Part shown: piece after piece, positions 52,279 to 63,829 of the stretch
How the letters are laid out: every line of letters starts with the position of its first letter
Numbering within the stretch: position 1 is the stretch's first letter
Source of the DNA: Azorinus chamasolen
Lineage: Eukaryota > Mollusca > Bivalvia > Cardiida > Solecurtidae
Reading direction: 5' to 3'
NCBI GenBank assembly: GCA_963576725.1
Contig: OY755242.1
Coordinates: 22,627,315-22,691,314 of the forward strand
Length of the DNA stretch: 64,000 nucleotides
Program-made: the position numbers and the translations under genes
The notes under the pieces: model-generated
What the model was told of the DNA's origin: nothing
Database searches by the model: none
What the model saw: the letters and a program-made list of their open reading frames with translations, nothing else

Positions 52279-52961
52279 CTCACAAGAATCTACCTCTCCG
52301 AGAACTCTAATAAGTACAAACAAGATATGGTTTGGCTGAGACCACAGATTTTGACTCAAAATATACCTCTAAATTACAGCATTATACTGACTACAATATA
52401 CATACCTGAACAAACATCAATACCAAGTGAAAACATCGAGTATATGAAGAAATAGAGTAGTCACAGCCAATATAAACACATGATACACCCACTGGGACAA
52501 AGTCACTATGACAAACTGAAGTATCAATTTCAAACCAATTACCATCCCATGTGTCCTGCAACTGATGAGTGCTGACAGTCGTTATGTAAGAGTGAGTTAT
52601 CAACTTTGAAAACTTGCCTTTGGGGCTTGCTACACATGAACATCACTAATAACTCATGATTGCTATAATGATTGGTTATCACCACCTAAAATGTGACAAT
52701 GTTTTGGAGGCTTACTGGTGAAAGTGACTTGATATCTCTAAAATCTCTTGGCCTAGGGCAGATGGCTCCCAATGCTGTCAATTTCTCCACTTGTCAAGTG
52801 TAATGAACACAGAAATAAATAAACAAAACACATTACATGTATATTATCTATAAAAGATACTAAGACTAATCTTTTGAAAATATTATGCCATATTTCGATG
52901 ATACAACAGTGCATGTAGCACTAGCTACATAATTCAAAAGAAATAGAAAACTATCTTCTAC
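52279..52961. other. Gene-free stretch; possible unverified 5' exon near 52406-52620 (minus)
   Basis: On the minus strand GTTTGTTCAG|GTATGTAT at 52406 is a fair splice donor after a non-repetitive 200 bp stretch. There is no protein similarity. It is listed only because the Smad 5' UTR exon must lie to the right of 23774. Confidence 0.15.
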
Positions 52962-53169
52962 TACAGTAAAACCTCTTTATAATGGCCACTAAATTACATC
53001 AAGTATTTTGTGTTAAAGGCAGGTAGCTGCTTAAAGCAAGGTGAAAATAAAACAGAACGCTCCTATTGGAACGTTCTGTTTTACTTTCACCTTGCTTTAA
53101 GCAGCCACCTGCCCTAAATACCAACTAATTCACACAATTTAGTGGCCGTTATAGAGAGGTTTTACTGTA
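52962..53169. mobile_element. Family C element, near consensus
   Basis: TACAGTAAAACCTCTTTATA / AGAGAGGTTTTACTGTA; apex CGCTCCTATTGGAACG. Confidence 0.93.
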
Positions 53170-53189
53170 TAGCAGACATCCAAGGTTCA

Positions 53190-53420
53190 ACCGATTACTA
53201 CATAATATGCCTTTGTAAACAGAGTAGACCAAGATCAGATGGCTTCTGTAGGAGTCATCTGATCAGGGTATGCTCTGTTTGATTATGGAATTATAAAGAT
53301 TAGATTGCACCGTTTCTGCAAGGGCCAAAATATCCTGTGTGCATGACATTGTGCCATTATAAACATTTCTAAATAATAGTCATTATTTGTTATATGAATA
53401 TTCATGAAGTAAAGCTTAAA
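53190..53420 (-). mobile_element. Family A2 element
   Basis: GATTACTACATAATATGCC left; apex GGCTTCTGTAGGAGTC; right end GAAGTAAAGCTTAA. Confidence 0.8.
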
Positions 53421-53559
53421 TGAGATTCCTGACACAGACAATAATTATAAGCCTCACTTGTTTAACCCTTACAGTGCAGTACAGGAGTCACTCATGATGT
53501 CCTTTTATCAGATTCAGCCTCTTACCAGGTTCTGCACCATTTGTCATTTTACACTTTTC

Positions 53560-53808
53560 TTAACCCTTTCCCTCATATAAACATGTTTTCACACGTTTGA
53601 AACAGAGTAGACCCAGATCAGACGGCTCCTATAGGAGCCGTCTGATCAGGGTCTGCTCTGTTTGCTAATGGAATTAGATAGATCTGTGTCTATACTTCGT
53701 AAAATGGCTACAATGTTCAACCTTCCATATTTCATTATGGCTATTTTATCCATGAATATCTATTAGGTATTGAAATTTGTAATAAACATAGAACAGGGAA
53801 AGGGTTAA
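53560..53808 (-). mobile_element. Family A1 element, near consensus
   Basis: TTAACCCTTTCCCTCATATA to GGGAAAGGGTTAA; apex GGCTCCTATAGGAGCC. Confidence 0.93.
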
Positions 53809-54038
53809 GAAAAATTCCTAAATTTTCACCATAAGCTTGACCTGTTTTTATTTTGGAATATATAGTCCATTTGAAAATAATTCAGTGTAGGAACGGTTAA
53901 CAATATAAACAAAACATGCTGGTCCTGGCATTGTAATAACATTGATCACCCAACTTAAAAGATAACTATTCAAACACCAAATAGTTCCTAATTAGGTTTG
54001 TAAAACTCCAAAATTTGGCACGTTTTGATAATTTTAAA

Positions 54039-54238
54039 TTAACCCCTTACTTTAAATGAACTTTATAGTGGCATTTGTACACAGGCCATGGCAGAAAGTG
54101 TATTGTCATATAATATGATATTATTTCATAAGCAAACAGAGCTGGCTCCAATCAGATGACTCCAACAGGAGCTGAAGGATCTGGGTCTACTCAGTTTGTA
54201 AAGGTGTAGAAAGATGGACTTATGGAGTAGAGGGTTAA
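54039..54238 (+). mobile_element. Family A2 element, body shortened
   Basis: TTAACCCCTTACTTTAAATG to GGAGTAGAGGGTTAA; apex GACTCCAACAGGAGCTG. Confidence 0.8.
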
Positions 54239-54257
54239 GACTAACATACATGTAGTA

Positions 54258-54313
54258 CCAAATAGTGTAGGCCTCTTTCAGGATCCATTTAGTCTTGGTC
54301 TCCACTATCTGCC
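54258..54313. repeat. Family D palindrome, degraded
   Basis: CAAATAGTGTAGGCCTC / CTTGGTCTCCACTATCTG. Confidence 0.5.
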
Positions 54314-54341
54314 TAATTAGGGACCATCTTTTTAGTATAAC

Positions 54342-54626
54342 TTGTTATAGTTCGATTTCGAGCGCTGAGCCGTGACTGCACTTTCCTATTTATAGAAGTT
54401 GCAACCATTCTAATTTATGGTAAGTGGACAATGAGTATCACAAGAAGCTCGTAGTAGTCATGCAGTATTAGTATATAATTATATGCTTATTACATGTCTG
54501 TATTATACTATTACCACAGGCAATTCCTGAACAAATACATGGTTTGTGACGCTTTTTACCTCTACGGATGGACTCGTCCTAAAAGTCACTGCTCACTGGT
54601 CAAAATTGAACTATAGTAAACGTTAA
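54342..54626. mobile_element. Possible ~285 bp TIR element
   Basis: TTATAGTTCGATTTCGAGCG with CTGAGCCGTGACT at left is imperfectly inverted at right as AGTCACTGCTCACTGG with TCAAAATTGAACTATAGTAA. No ORF; family unknown. Confidence 0.4.
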
Positions 54627-54751
54627 ACACGAGCAAACATTTTTACAATATATCTCACTAACTGGTTAATGTTATCTATTAGCATTTGTATCAAACAAAT
54701 ATATAATGAATAACATAAAAAATAATGAATAAATAGTCCCGAGTTCAAATG

Positions 54752-54828
54752 CCATTTAAAAAATAGATGTAATTAATATTCATGATGTCATTATTTCTCA
54801 TATGAATATTCATGGAGTAATGGGTTAA
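54752..54828 (-). mobile_element. Family A2 body half sharing TTAA with A1
   Basis: TGTAATTAATATTCATGATG to GGAGTAATGGGTTAA. Confidence 0.7.
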
Positions 54829-55074
54829 CCCTTTCCCTGTTCTATGTTTATTTCAAATTTCAATACCTAATGTATATTCATTAACAAAATAGTTATAAAG
54901 AAATATGCAAGGTGGAATATTGTAGACATTTTAGAAAGCAAAGAAACAGATCTATAAAATTCTGTTAGCAAACAGAGAAGACCCTGATCAGACGGCTCCT
55001 CTAGGAGCCGTCTGATCTGGGTCTGCTCTGTTTGCAAATGCGTGAAAACACGTTTATATGAGGGAAAGGGTTAA
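54825..55074 (+). mobile_element. Family A1 element, near consensus
   Basis: TTAACCCTTTCCCTGTTC to GAGGGAAAGGGTTAA; apex GGCTCCTCTAGGAGCC. Confidence 0.93.
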
Positions 55075-55584
55075 GTAAATACTGGTTTGAATATTCATAT
55101 AGTGTTTGCTATTAATAAAATGTTACATTCTAAGAAACAGGAAATACAGCATAATTCCTATATGTTCAAAATGGCACAATTGATAATTTTCTGATAATCT
55201 AAAGGGAATTCCACAAATTCTTGAACGTTCAAGACAAACACACATGGCAAAACTACAAACCTTCTACAGCATCCATATTCAAGTATTCTTATGTAAATCT
55301 AAATCGGAAGAAATTGAAAACTCGCTTAGAGTCCCAATGAAATCAAACTATTCAACAAGCAAGTATTCTCACTAACACAACCAAAAGACTTCTGATTAAA
55401 ACCTGACATTTCACTCACTATATATATATATATATATTGACTCTCCAACAAAAGTACTCCAAACTACAGCACTTATACAACACCAAGCTAACAGCCTCTT
55501 GTACGCAGATGCACTTGAAGCAGTTAACAATCTGGGCGAGTTATTACATACAGAGCAACTTCTCTTCAACAGCAACACAATAAA
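55075..55584. other. No gene; AT microsatellite
   Basis: A (TA)n run of about 18 bp near 55420-55438; otherwise unrecognised. Confidence 0.5.
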
Positions 55585-55757
55585 AGTCTAATCATGGATC
55601 TTAAAGGCAAGTGGTAGCTTAATGCAAGATGGAAATAATGCATAAAGCTCCACAAGGAGCTTTCTGCATTATTTCCATTCTGAATTAAACAAGCACCTGT
55701 CTTTAAAGAGCTCCGTGTTTATTCACTAAGTGGCTACTACAGAGATGTTCTACTGTA
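55585..55757. mobile_element. Family C element, left end lost
   Basis: GGCAAGTGGTAGCTTAATGC arm; apex AAGCTCCACAAGGAGCTT; AGATGTTCTACTGTA right end. Confidence 0.82.
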
Positions 55758-56022
55758 GATTGATATAGCTAACATGTGTGCCTGAATTGTTCCACTCACT
55801 AATAGGCAGAAATCTGACACTCGCAGAATATCATACGGCATTAATTGGTTAATACTTCAATGCAACTTGAAGCAAAAAATAAACCATCAAATTTTGCGCC
55901 TTCTACTCCTTCAATTTCGAGCCTTCTACTCCGAGGTGAGTCACTATGAAATAGCCCTGGTGTAGGAGATCGATACAAATTCTATCCTGACTCTTCCCCC
56001 AAAAAAACTGTAAAAGGGGAAA

Positions 56023-56231
56023 TTAACCATTATAACGCTACCAATGAAAAATGTTATGGCCTACGCATTGTTTTGATCTGGATGAAATTAGCCTATCATT
56101 GGGCCGATTGGGGTCAAAACTGTCTAACACTCTCAATTATATTATGAAGAATTCAGAAAAATTAACTTTCAGAATTGCCGCAGATGTCAGTTAATTTGTA
56201 AACCAAAATTAGCTAGCATGCAAAGAGTTAA
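56023..56231. mobile_element. Family E element
   Basis: TTAACCATTATAACGCTACC left, GCATGCAAAGAGTTAA right; TTTGATCTGGATGAAATTAG / GATTGGGGTCAAAACTGTC arms diverged. Confidence 0.55.
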
Positions 56232-56785
56232 CTGTTTGGATGTTACAAATTAGAGTACTGGCATTTGAAAACTGCATAGACCTAGATCAGAGGGCACCTA
56301 AGGAGTCTTGATTTTATTTGTAATCCTCTCACACATTCAGTCTTCTATACTAAATGGCCTGTTACTGTATAGTTACTGTATACTCTGATGGGCCATATTC
56401 CACTTTTACTATTCATCATTCTAAGGGGTGACAGGTTAACTCAATACACTATAAGCAACAGTCATCTAATTCATCTTTAATAGTATATTTTTTGTCATGT
56501 ATCTTTCATTCTTTTACAAAAATAGGGAGTTTCAAACAGTTTGGATTCTAACGGAATGCTGAGTTAGCATTTTATCTGGATCCAATATGTATACAAAGGG
56601 TATCAATATTCCCATGAGCATGTTAAAAGATAACCTCTCATATTACTGATCAATTTCTCCAAGAAGCACGACCTTTTGACAGAATGGCAACAGATTCGAG
56701 AAGAGGAAAATGGAAGCTTCAAGAAATGTCTGAGTCACATCACAGAGAATGGAGTACTTGTGTAGACCACAATCAGATCAGATGC
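56232..56785. other. Gene-free stretch with D and E remnants
   Basis: D-like AACTGCATAGACCTAGATC near 56269; E-like TTTGGATTCTAACGGAATGC / TTTATCTGGATCCAATATG near 56541-56585. Confidence 0.45.
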
Positions 56786-57035
56786 TTAACCCTATCCCTG
56801 TTCTATATTTAGTCCAAATTTTAATACCTACTGAATATTCATGGAGAAAATAGTTATAATGAAACATGGAAGGTGGACCATTGTAGCCATTTAAGAAAGC
56901 AAAGAAACATATCTTTCAAATTCTAGTAGCAAACAGAGTAGACCCTGATCAGACGGCTCCTCTAGGAGCCGTCTGATCTGGGTCTACTCTGCTTGCAAAT
57001 GCGTGAAAACACGTTTATATGAGGGAAAGGGTTAA
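56786..57035 (+). mobile_element. Family A1 element, near consensus
   Basis: TTAACCCTATCCCTGTTC to GAGGGAAAGGGTTAA; apex GGCTCCTCTAGGAGCC. Confidence 0.93.
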
Positions 57036-57073
57036 AAGGAAAGAATGCAAAACAGATCTTGACAAGGCTCATT

Positions 57074-57309
57074 TTAACCCTTTCCCTCATACAGAATACA
57101 GAGTACACCCAGATCAGATGGCTCCTCCTGGAGCTGCCTGATTAGGATCTGCTGTGTTTGCTTATGAGATTATAACAGATCTGACTCGACACTTTCTACC
57201 AATACCTAAAATGATTTGAACATAAAATTATGCCATTGTAAAAAATCAGCCAATAAATATTCATGTATTTCATTATTTGTTGCATGAATATTGAACGAGG
57301 AAAGGGTTA
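57074..57309 (-). mobile_element. Family A element, left end shortened
   Basis: TTAACCCTTTCCCTCATACA joins AATACAGAGTACACCC; apex GGCTCCTCCTGGAGCTG; right end GAGGAAAGGGTTAG. Confidence 0.82.
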
Positions 57310-57700
57310 GCCCACTATCTCATGAATATTATAATAATGACTATGAATATTAATTAGCTGAGTTTGAGCAAGGAATAATTATGTCATAGGCTATTTTTAG
57401 AATATTCTTCTTTGAATAAATCTACCGAAAAGGAGCATTAACTGAAGAAAAGGAAAATTTTTAGAACTGTGTAAATTTGAAACCATTGTGATAAATAGAG
57501 CATTTGCTCCATAGGAGCAAATGCTCTATTAATCACAATGGTTTCGGAAAGTGTCAAAAGTCATCAATATGAGGGAATGGGTTAACCATTGCAGAAACTG
57601 TATAATCACATGTATAATATTCTACAAGTAGATTAGGATCAGGTTCCTACAAGAGCCAACTGATCTGGGTGTACTGTCTTTGCATAGGTGTGTAACAGTG
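57310..57700 (+). mobile_element. Family A2 element split by a B element
   Basis: Left body CTCATGAATATTATAATAAT to AGCTGAGTTTGAGC; right part from 57586 (CCATTGCAGAAACTGTATAA, degraded palindrome with GGTTCCTACAAGAGCC). Confidence 0.72.
57383..57585 (+). mobile_element. Family B element nested in A2
   Basis: ATGTCATAGGCTATTTTTAG left (terminal TTAACCC lost); apex GCTCCATAGGAGC; GAATGGGTTAA right. Confidence 0.85.
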
Positions 57701-57889
57701 TTTCTATGTGAATTCATACAAAACATGTACTTTGAGTGAATCTACGTTTCCTTTGAATGTGTGATTCTGCAAGAATTCTGATAATGTGACCATTATCAAA
57801 CAAATTGCAAAGCAACTAGAGTAGACTCTACATATGTGTACCCTCTGGGTCCACACTGTCAGCCCATGTCATTTTCTTTGGAAACTTGG

Positions 57890-58125
57890 GATAAATTGGT
57901 TCATTTTCCACTTCCCCTTTTTCACACCTCTGCAAACAGAGCAGACTCAGATCAGACAGCTCCTGTAGGAGTCGTCTGATTAGGGTTTGCCCTGTTTGTT
58001 TATGGAATTACATAGATCTGATCCTACAGATTTTGTCAAAGTAAAACATTTCCTTGAAAGTGTAACATTATAAAAATTAAAGTTAACGAATATTCATGAA
58101 GTGACCATTTCACGCATAATATTCT
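57890..58125 (-). mobile_element. Family A2 element
   Basis: TTTTTCACACCTCTGCAAAC arm; apex AGCTCCTGTAGGAGTC; GAATATTCATGAAGTGACC right. Confidence 0.75.
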
Positions 58126-58360
58126 TTAACCCTTTTCCCTGTTCTATGTTTATTACAAATTTCAATACCTACTGAATATTCATGGACAAAAAGGTTATTA
58201 TGAAATATGGAAGATGGAGCATTGTAGCCATTTAGAAAGAAAGACACAGATCTTTGAAACTCTGTTAGGAAATAGAGTAGACCCTGATCAGACGGCTCCT
58301 CTAGGAGCCGTCTGATCTGGGTCTACTCTGTTTGCACATTTATATGAGAGAAAGGGTTAA
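58126..58360 (+). mobile_element. Family A1 element
   Basis: TTAACCCTTTTCCCTGTTC to GAGAGAAAGGGTTAA, followed by a stray duplicate GGGAAAGGGTTAT; apex GGCTCCTCTAGGAGCC. Confidence 0.92.
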
Positions 58361-58439
58361 GGGAAAGGGTTATTAGCAGTAGCTGCTCGAGGTATACAAT
58401 ATAATAATTGTTTTCACAGAAAATTGTTGTATGTAAAAT

Positions 58440-58660
58440 TTAACCCTTAACCTGTTCAATATTCATGCAAAAAATAATGGCACCATGAATATTCATTACT
58501 TTAATTCTAAAATAATGGTACATGAACACAGGACCTTGGCAGAAACTGTAGAATCAGATCTGTATAATTCCATAAGCAAACAGAGCAGACCCAGCTCTAT
58601 AGGAGCCATCTGATCTGGGTCTTTTGTTTGCAAAGGTGTTTATATCAGGTAAAGGGTTAA
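58440..58660 (+). mobile_element. Family A2 element
   Basis: TTAACCCTTAACCTGTTCAA to CAGGTAAAGGGTTAA; apex AGCTCTATAGGAGCC with left arm partly deleted. Confidence 0.85.
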
Positions 58661-59159
58661 ATGAAATTTTAATGGTAAACACATGCATAAAATGTACTAT
58701 GATGGACTCTCCAAGCTTAGGCATCAATAGCTGAATCATTGATAAACAGGATAAGACGGATCCTAAATGAACGATAATTTCTGAGATTTCCAAAAACCAC
58801 ATCTGCCAAAATAATTGATGTCAGATTTGCTGTATTCTGCCGGGTCTGGTGAACAGAAAATGTGTTTTCAATACTTTCTGGTGTATATCAGTGAGTGCAC
58901 ACATTCATAAAGTATATATATGAGCCGAGAATAACCAGAAAATATTTAATTGTATAACTTGTTTATCTGAAAAAAACCAACCCAGTGTGGAATCTGTTCA
59001 AAACATATCAGACACTGTGGCAGCTGGTCTTGACATTACGTCTTCACTGCCAATCTTGATTCTGCGATCACTTTGCAAATTGTTTTGATCCAGATGACAC
59101 GATGAGTAACTCTGTATGACATCTGGGTCAAAATAACTGTTATTATGGTCATATTCTTT
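58661..59159. other. No gene; E-type remnant
   Basis: TTTTGATCCAGATGACACGA near 59083 and GACATCTGGGTCAAAATAAC near 59129. Confidence 0.4.
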
Positions 59160-59275
59160 TTAACCCTTGCAATAAAAACACCTTTCTACATCTTTGAAAA
59201 CTGAGTAGACCTAGACCAGAGTCTACTTGGTTTGCTTATGACATGATTAAGATAGGACTGTTCCACTGTAGCCCT
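59160..59275 (-). mobile_element. Family A2 fragment, apex deleted
   Basis: TTAACCCTTGCAATAAAAAC left; AAACTGAGTAGACCTAGACC AGAGTCTACTTGG arms joined; truncated in the body. Confidence 0.65.
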
Positions 59276-59420
59276 TGTGACAGTGAACAAGTGTGTGAAG
59301 TTTCATGAGATTTGCATGAATAGAAAAGAAGACATAGCTAACATTAAAATTTCCGGACTATAATGCGGGCGCCAAATATGACAATAGCTCAGATTTTTTT
59401 TCTTTGGAAAACAGACGAGC
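59270..59420. repeat. Fragment resembling the 41512 composite repeat
   Basis: TTGTGACAGTGAACAAGTGT then GTGAAGTTTCATGAG recalls its GTGATGGTGAACAAGTGT block, and GACTATAATGCGGGCGCC recalls its CGGGCGTATAA end. Confidence 0.4.
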
Positions 59421-59481
59421 TAATAAAAAAGGAGGTAATTCAGATTGTTTTTTACACATGACATTATTTGGCAATGAAAGA

Positions 59482-59705
59482 GATAACCCTTTACTTAATA
59501 AAAATACCTTTTGCTGCCTTCACAAATAGTGTAGGACCTGATCAGACATCTCCAGTAGGAGTTGTCAGATCAGGGTCTGCCCTGTTTGCATATGCAAGCT
59601 TCTGTCCCAGTCAAAATATCCCCAGTTTGTATACCTTTATAAAAATTCTGTGAATAAATGTTCATGACATTAATGATCATTATACTAATGTGAATATTTA
59701 TCAGG
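59482..59705 (-). mobile_element. Family A2 element, diverged
   Basis: GATAACCCTTTACTTAATA left; arms CACAAATAGTGTAGGACCTG / GGGTCTGCCCTGTTTGC mix A and D types; apex CATCTCCAGTAGGAGTTG. Confidence 0.7.
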
Positions 59706-59750
59706 TTTGCAGTAATACTTAATGTGCTGGTACCGCCGGTATATGAGAAC

Positions 59751-59816
59751 TTTGTAAACGACGTAGACTCAGTTCAAAGGGCTCCTTTGGGAGCCCTTTT
59801 ATCATGGCCTGCAGTT
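59751..59816. repeat. Family D-like palindrome with altered apex
   Basis: AAAGGGCTCCTTTGGGAGCCCTTT is fully paired although different from the consensus; flanks ACGTAGACTCAGTTC / ATCATGGCCTGCAGTT. Confidence 0.7.
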
Positions 59817-59820
59817 CGAC

Positions 59821-60377
59821 ATAAATATAATTTTCTTGAGCAATACATTTTGATGCAACTGTTTATTTCATTAATTTTCAGAAAGGGAGGTGCCAGTTTT
59901 AATTATTCATCAGATTACGGGTAAAGCATGATTTTTAAAAATTTCTCATGGTGCAGCTCCTGGTATTAGAAGAACCTCAGTGGCATTCATAACCACCCAT
60001 CAAATATATTGTAACTTGCTGTGACGTTTCCATCAGGTGCTGTATTGCTTGTTATGTAAAAAAGTAGTAAAAAAACCATTTTTATTATTAAACCAACCGA
60101 TCAAAGGGTATGCAAATGAAGATGTAGCTTAGGAAACCCAGTACCAACTGGGCTAAAGGAAGTGCCAGTTATTGTATTACAGTTTGTAGTTGGTATCTGA
60201 ACACCTGCACAACTCCAAAATCTGCTAGTTAGCTTTTTTATGTAAACTTTGACCTACTGAATTCTAACATTGACCCGCTATCTCACCCCTTACATAGCTG
60301 CATATTTACTGTATGCTTAGTTTACATGTGTGCCAGCAAATAGCCAGCTTTGTTCACCATTGTTTGAAGTCAAAATA
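59821..60377. other. No feature recognised
   Basis: Non-repetitive AT-rich sequence without an ORF of note. Confidence 0.45.
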
Positions 60378-60637
60378 TTAACCCTTTCCCTGTTAAATAT
60401 ACATGTTAGAAATAAATTAACAACATCATGAATATTTATTAGCTGAATTTTATAATGGCTTAAGTATGTATATATGAATTTTGGTACTTGGTAGAATCTG
60501 TAGTCAGATCTAATATAATTTCATAAGCAAACAAAGCAGACCCTGATCAGATGGTTGCCCGTAACAGAAGTTGTTTGATCTGGGTCTATTCTGTCTGAAA
60601 AGTCATGAAGAGCGTTTGTATGAAGGAAAGTGGTTAA
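60378..60637 (+). mobile_element. Family A2 element
   Basis: TTAACCCTTTCCCTGTTAAA to GAAGGAAAGTGGTTAA; degraded apex GGTTGCCCGTAACAGAAG. Confidence 0.82.
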
Positions 60638-60789
60638 AATGTCCATCTACATGGCATGCTGTATCTATATAGTCCTTCTAGTCAACATCACCTATAGGGT
60701 ATACTTCATAAAAATTAATACATTTGTGAATAATGACCCATCTTCAACTATTCATGAGTTTCCTTTGTTTATTTTCCTTCATGGAAGAT

Positions 60790-60955
60790 GAGGAGAATAT
60801 TAATTACCATAGATTAGGTTTTATAATGGCATACAAACACAAAAATTTTGGACCTAGATAGAAACTATAGGCTCAGACCTACCGGAGCCATCTGATATGG
60901 GTCTACTCTTTTTGCAAAGACTTAAATATGCATATTTATGGAGTAAAGTGTAAAG
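60790..60955 (+). mobile_element. Family A2 element, left end and left arm lost
   Basis: GAATATTAATTACCATAG body; CGGAGCCATCTGATATGGGT arm; GGAGTAAAGTGTAAAG end. Confidence 0.65.
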
Positions 60956-60964
60956 TAATACTTG

Positions 60965-61205
60965 AGAGAGACGCCTCTTGACTATTTTGCAAACAAAGGA
61001 GTTCCCTGCTAATTAGATGGATCCTGTTGGAGATAACTGATCAGGGTCTGCTCTGTTTGTTTATATATAAATGTAATATAATTGTACACACTTCGGCAAT
61101 TGCCAGGAATTCCTGTGTTCATAATGCCATTATAAAAACTTCACGTACCCTGGTAATTAAGATGTCATTATTTCTTACATTAATATTCATCAGGAAAAGG
61201 GTAAA
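60965..61205 (-). mobile_element. Family A2 element, diverged
   Basis: TTTTGCAAACAAAGGAG arm, GATCAGGGTCTGCTCTGTTT arm; apex GGATCCTGTTGGAGATAAC; end CAGGAAAAGGGTAAAG. Confidence 0.7.
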
Positions 61206-61448
61206 GCCTATCAGTTACAGTCACAGATTGGAAATTGCTTTTCACACAGACCGAGTGAAAGTGACAACACTTCCAATGGCAGGAGCATAGAAAAATGACA
61301 ATGTGTCAAAAAAATCTATTTCTCTGAACAGCTCCATGCAAACTTTTATCAGCTCGAAAGACAATGGTGTTGTTCTTTAAATAACAAGGGCAAATTGGGT
61401 TGCAAACCATTGAAAAGGTAATTTAGAATCTAGCCCTTAAACAAACTA

Positions 61449-61645
61449 ACACTTTACCTGATATAAATACAACTTTTGACACCTTTGCAAACAGAGAAGA
61501 TACAGATTAGACAGCTCATGCAGGAATCTGTGCTTATGAAAAAATTCTACAGTTTCTGTCAATGTAAAAAATTGCCTTGGTCATAACACCATTAACAAAC
61601 AAAGTCATTATACTTTACATGAATATTCATGAAAGAAAGGGTTAA
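61449..61645 (-). mobile_element. Family A2 element, right arm lost
   Basis: ACACTTTACCTGATATAAAT left; TTTGCAAACAGAGAAGATAC arm; GAAAGAAAGGGTTAA right. Confidence 0.72.
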
Positions 61646-61931
61646 CTTGAACACCCGTGAGTCCTGCAAGTGACAGAATGACAATCCCAAAATTGTTTCT
61701 TGTGCGAATGTCCTCTCAAAAGATTACAAAACAAACTGGTCCACAGTGATAATGACACAAAATGATTGAAACATAATGACCATGTCATGAGTGAATTTAA
61801 GATGAAAATTTTACACATGGTTTCAATCCAAATAAGCCAAGTAAATCTCATTTGGGCCAAAAATGTCTGATACTCAGAATATTTTTTTTTTCTTCAGAAA
61901 AATGAGAAAATTGTTTACAGGTTTGATATAT

Positions 61932-63018
61932 AACAAGAGGGCCATGATGGCCCTGTATCGCTCACCTGTTCGCTATGTTTTCTTTATAGACATTTAAAGA
62001 CCAGAAAAAATTGTGACACCCAGGCAGAGCCAATTTTGACCCAAGGGATTTAATCTAAACAGTCTTGGTAAAGGTGTACTAGATGATGCTATACACCTAG
62101 CCTTTCAATTTCGGACAAGAAGATTTTTTAAGGTTTTTACTATAGAGCTCTATAATCCTATGTAAAACCTTTGACTCCCACGGTGGTGATAATTTTGATC
62201 CCAGGGGCAAAATTTGAACGTTCACCAGATGATGCTATTTACCAAATATCACAGCTCTAAGCTTTGAAGATTTTAAAGTTTTTTGCTATATAATCCTATG
62301 TAAAAGATGTGACCCCCAGGGCGTGGCTGTGTTTAAACCCAGGGGCATAATTTGAACAATCTTAGTAAAGGTTCACCAGATGAATGCTACATACCAAATA
62401 TCACAGCTCTAAGCTTTTCGTTTCGGACAAGACTTTTTTAAAAAGTTTTTACTATCATTATAATCCTATGTAAAACTTGTGACCCCCATGGTAGGGACAA
62501 TTTTAACCACAGGGGTAAAATTTGAATCATCTTGTTAAAGGTCTACTAGATGATGCTTCATACCAAATATCACAGCTCTAAGCCTTTCAGTTTGAGACAA
62601 GAATATTTTTAAAGTTTTTACTATATAATTCAATGTAAATCTTGTGACCCTGAGGTTAGGCCAATATTAACCCCAGGGGCAAAACTTGAACATCCTATGT
62701 AGAGGTCAACTAGATGACTCTACATACTAAATTTGTTAGCCCTAGGCCTTATAGTTTGTGACAAGAAGATTTTTAAAGTTTTTATTTCTTTTTGGATATT
62801 GGTTACCATGGCAACCACAGCTCTGCTTGGAATCAAATTCTTTGAACAACTTTGGAAGAGGTTGACCCAAGGAACATCCCTGCCAAGTTTGGTAAAAATC
62901 TAGTAAGTAGTTTAAGAGGAGATGTCATTTTAAGAAAAATGTGGACGATGCACGACTGACAATGGACACAGGGCGATCACAATAGCTCACCTTGGCACTT
63001 CTTACCAGGTGAGCTAAA
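61932..63018. repeat. 1.1 kb dispersed repeat with GAGGGCCATGATGGCCC end
   Basis: Opens ACAAGAGGGCCATGATGGCC CTGTATCGCTCACCTG and closes CTTACCAGGTGAGCTAAAA, giving inverted GCTCACCTG / CAGGTGAGC. Contains TATAATCCTATGTAAAA-type blocks at 62151, 62289, 62459 and 62624 (spacing 138, 170, 165), each followed by GTGACCCCCA and, further on, ATATCACAGCTCTAAGC. No ORF. The opening motif is familiar from bivalve genomes (recognition only). Confidence 0.82.
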
Positions 63019-63237
63019 AATGACAATATCATAGCTGTTGAGATAAGAAAAAAATTACCGTGTTTCTCGAGCTTCTGAGAACCGTTTCAACTAGGAGCTT
63101 TTCGCTTTGCAGTTACATAGGCTATACATTAGACTACATATTGCCAAAATGCTTTACCCGATATACCGTTTGATTGAATGTCAACAGAGGCATGACTTGG
63201 GAGAGGGGTACAATTCGTAAAGGAAGTTCGACCCCTT

Positions 63238-63309
63238 GTCTATATATCTAGTGTTCATACATTTTTTTTTCTGTAGAGATTCATAATTCATTGTGACAGT
63301 GCCCTGTGC
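63238..63309. repeat. Single right arm of the 511-647 palindrome family
   Basis: TCTATATATCTAGTGTTCAT through TGTGACAGTGCCCTGTG matches 580-647 with a few substitutions; no left arm here. Confidence 0.85.
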
Positions 63310-63486
63310 TCAAGACCAGATCTTGCGGCAACCTATTAGAACCACTTCTCTGAGGCAATTCTAATAAGTAGCATCAAGATTGGGTTAAGCTGAGAAATAA
63401 GAGATCTGTCCAAATCTCTCATTTCCCAGCCAAACAGTTGTCACGACATTGGGATTGGTGGAGAAGTGAAGATTTTAGCATTTGAA

Positions 63487-63685
63487 TACAGTAGAACCAG
63501 TCTTAAGCGGTCATCAAAATATAGGTCTAATTATGGGTCTGTAAGGCAGGTGGTAGCTTAATGCAGGTCAAAAGTAATGCAGAAGCTTTCTGCATTACTT
63601 TTGCCCTACATAAAGCAACCACCTGCTTTTTTTTAATCGCCTATTTTCAATAAATAAATGGCCGCTTACAATAGGTTCTACTGTA
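63487..63685. mobile_element. Family C element, diverged ends
   Basis: TACAGTAGAACCAGTCTTAA / ACAATAGGTTCTACTGTA; inner arms GTAATGCAGAAGCTTTCTGC with the apex deleted. Confidence 0.88.
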
Positions 63686-63754
63686 CAATAGTCTTTTGCA
63701 ATAGTCTTGTAATTATTACAGATAAACTGACCAAAATTTAGTGAATTCGTTATC

Positions 63755-63820
63755 TATATTATGTCATAAGCAAACAGAGTAGAGGCGAAGAAAGGTGTAT
63801 TTATGGAGTAAAATATTAAA
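63755..63820 (+). mobile_element. Family A2 fragment without palindrome
   Basis: ATGTCATAAGCAAACAGAG joins TAGAGGCGAAGAAAGGTG and GGAGTAAAATATTAA. Confidence 0.6.
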
Positions 63821-63829
63821 CCCCCAGAA

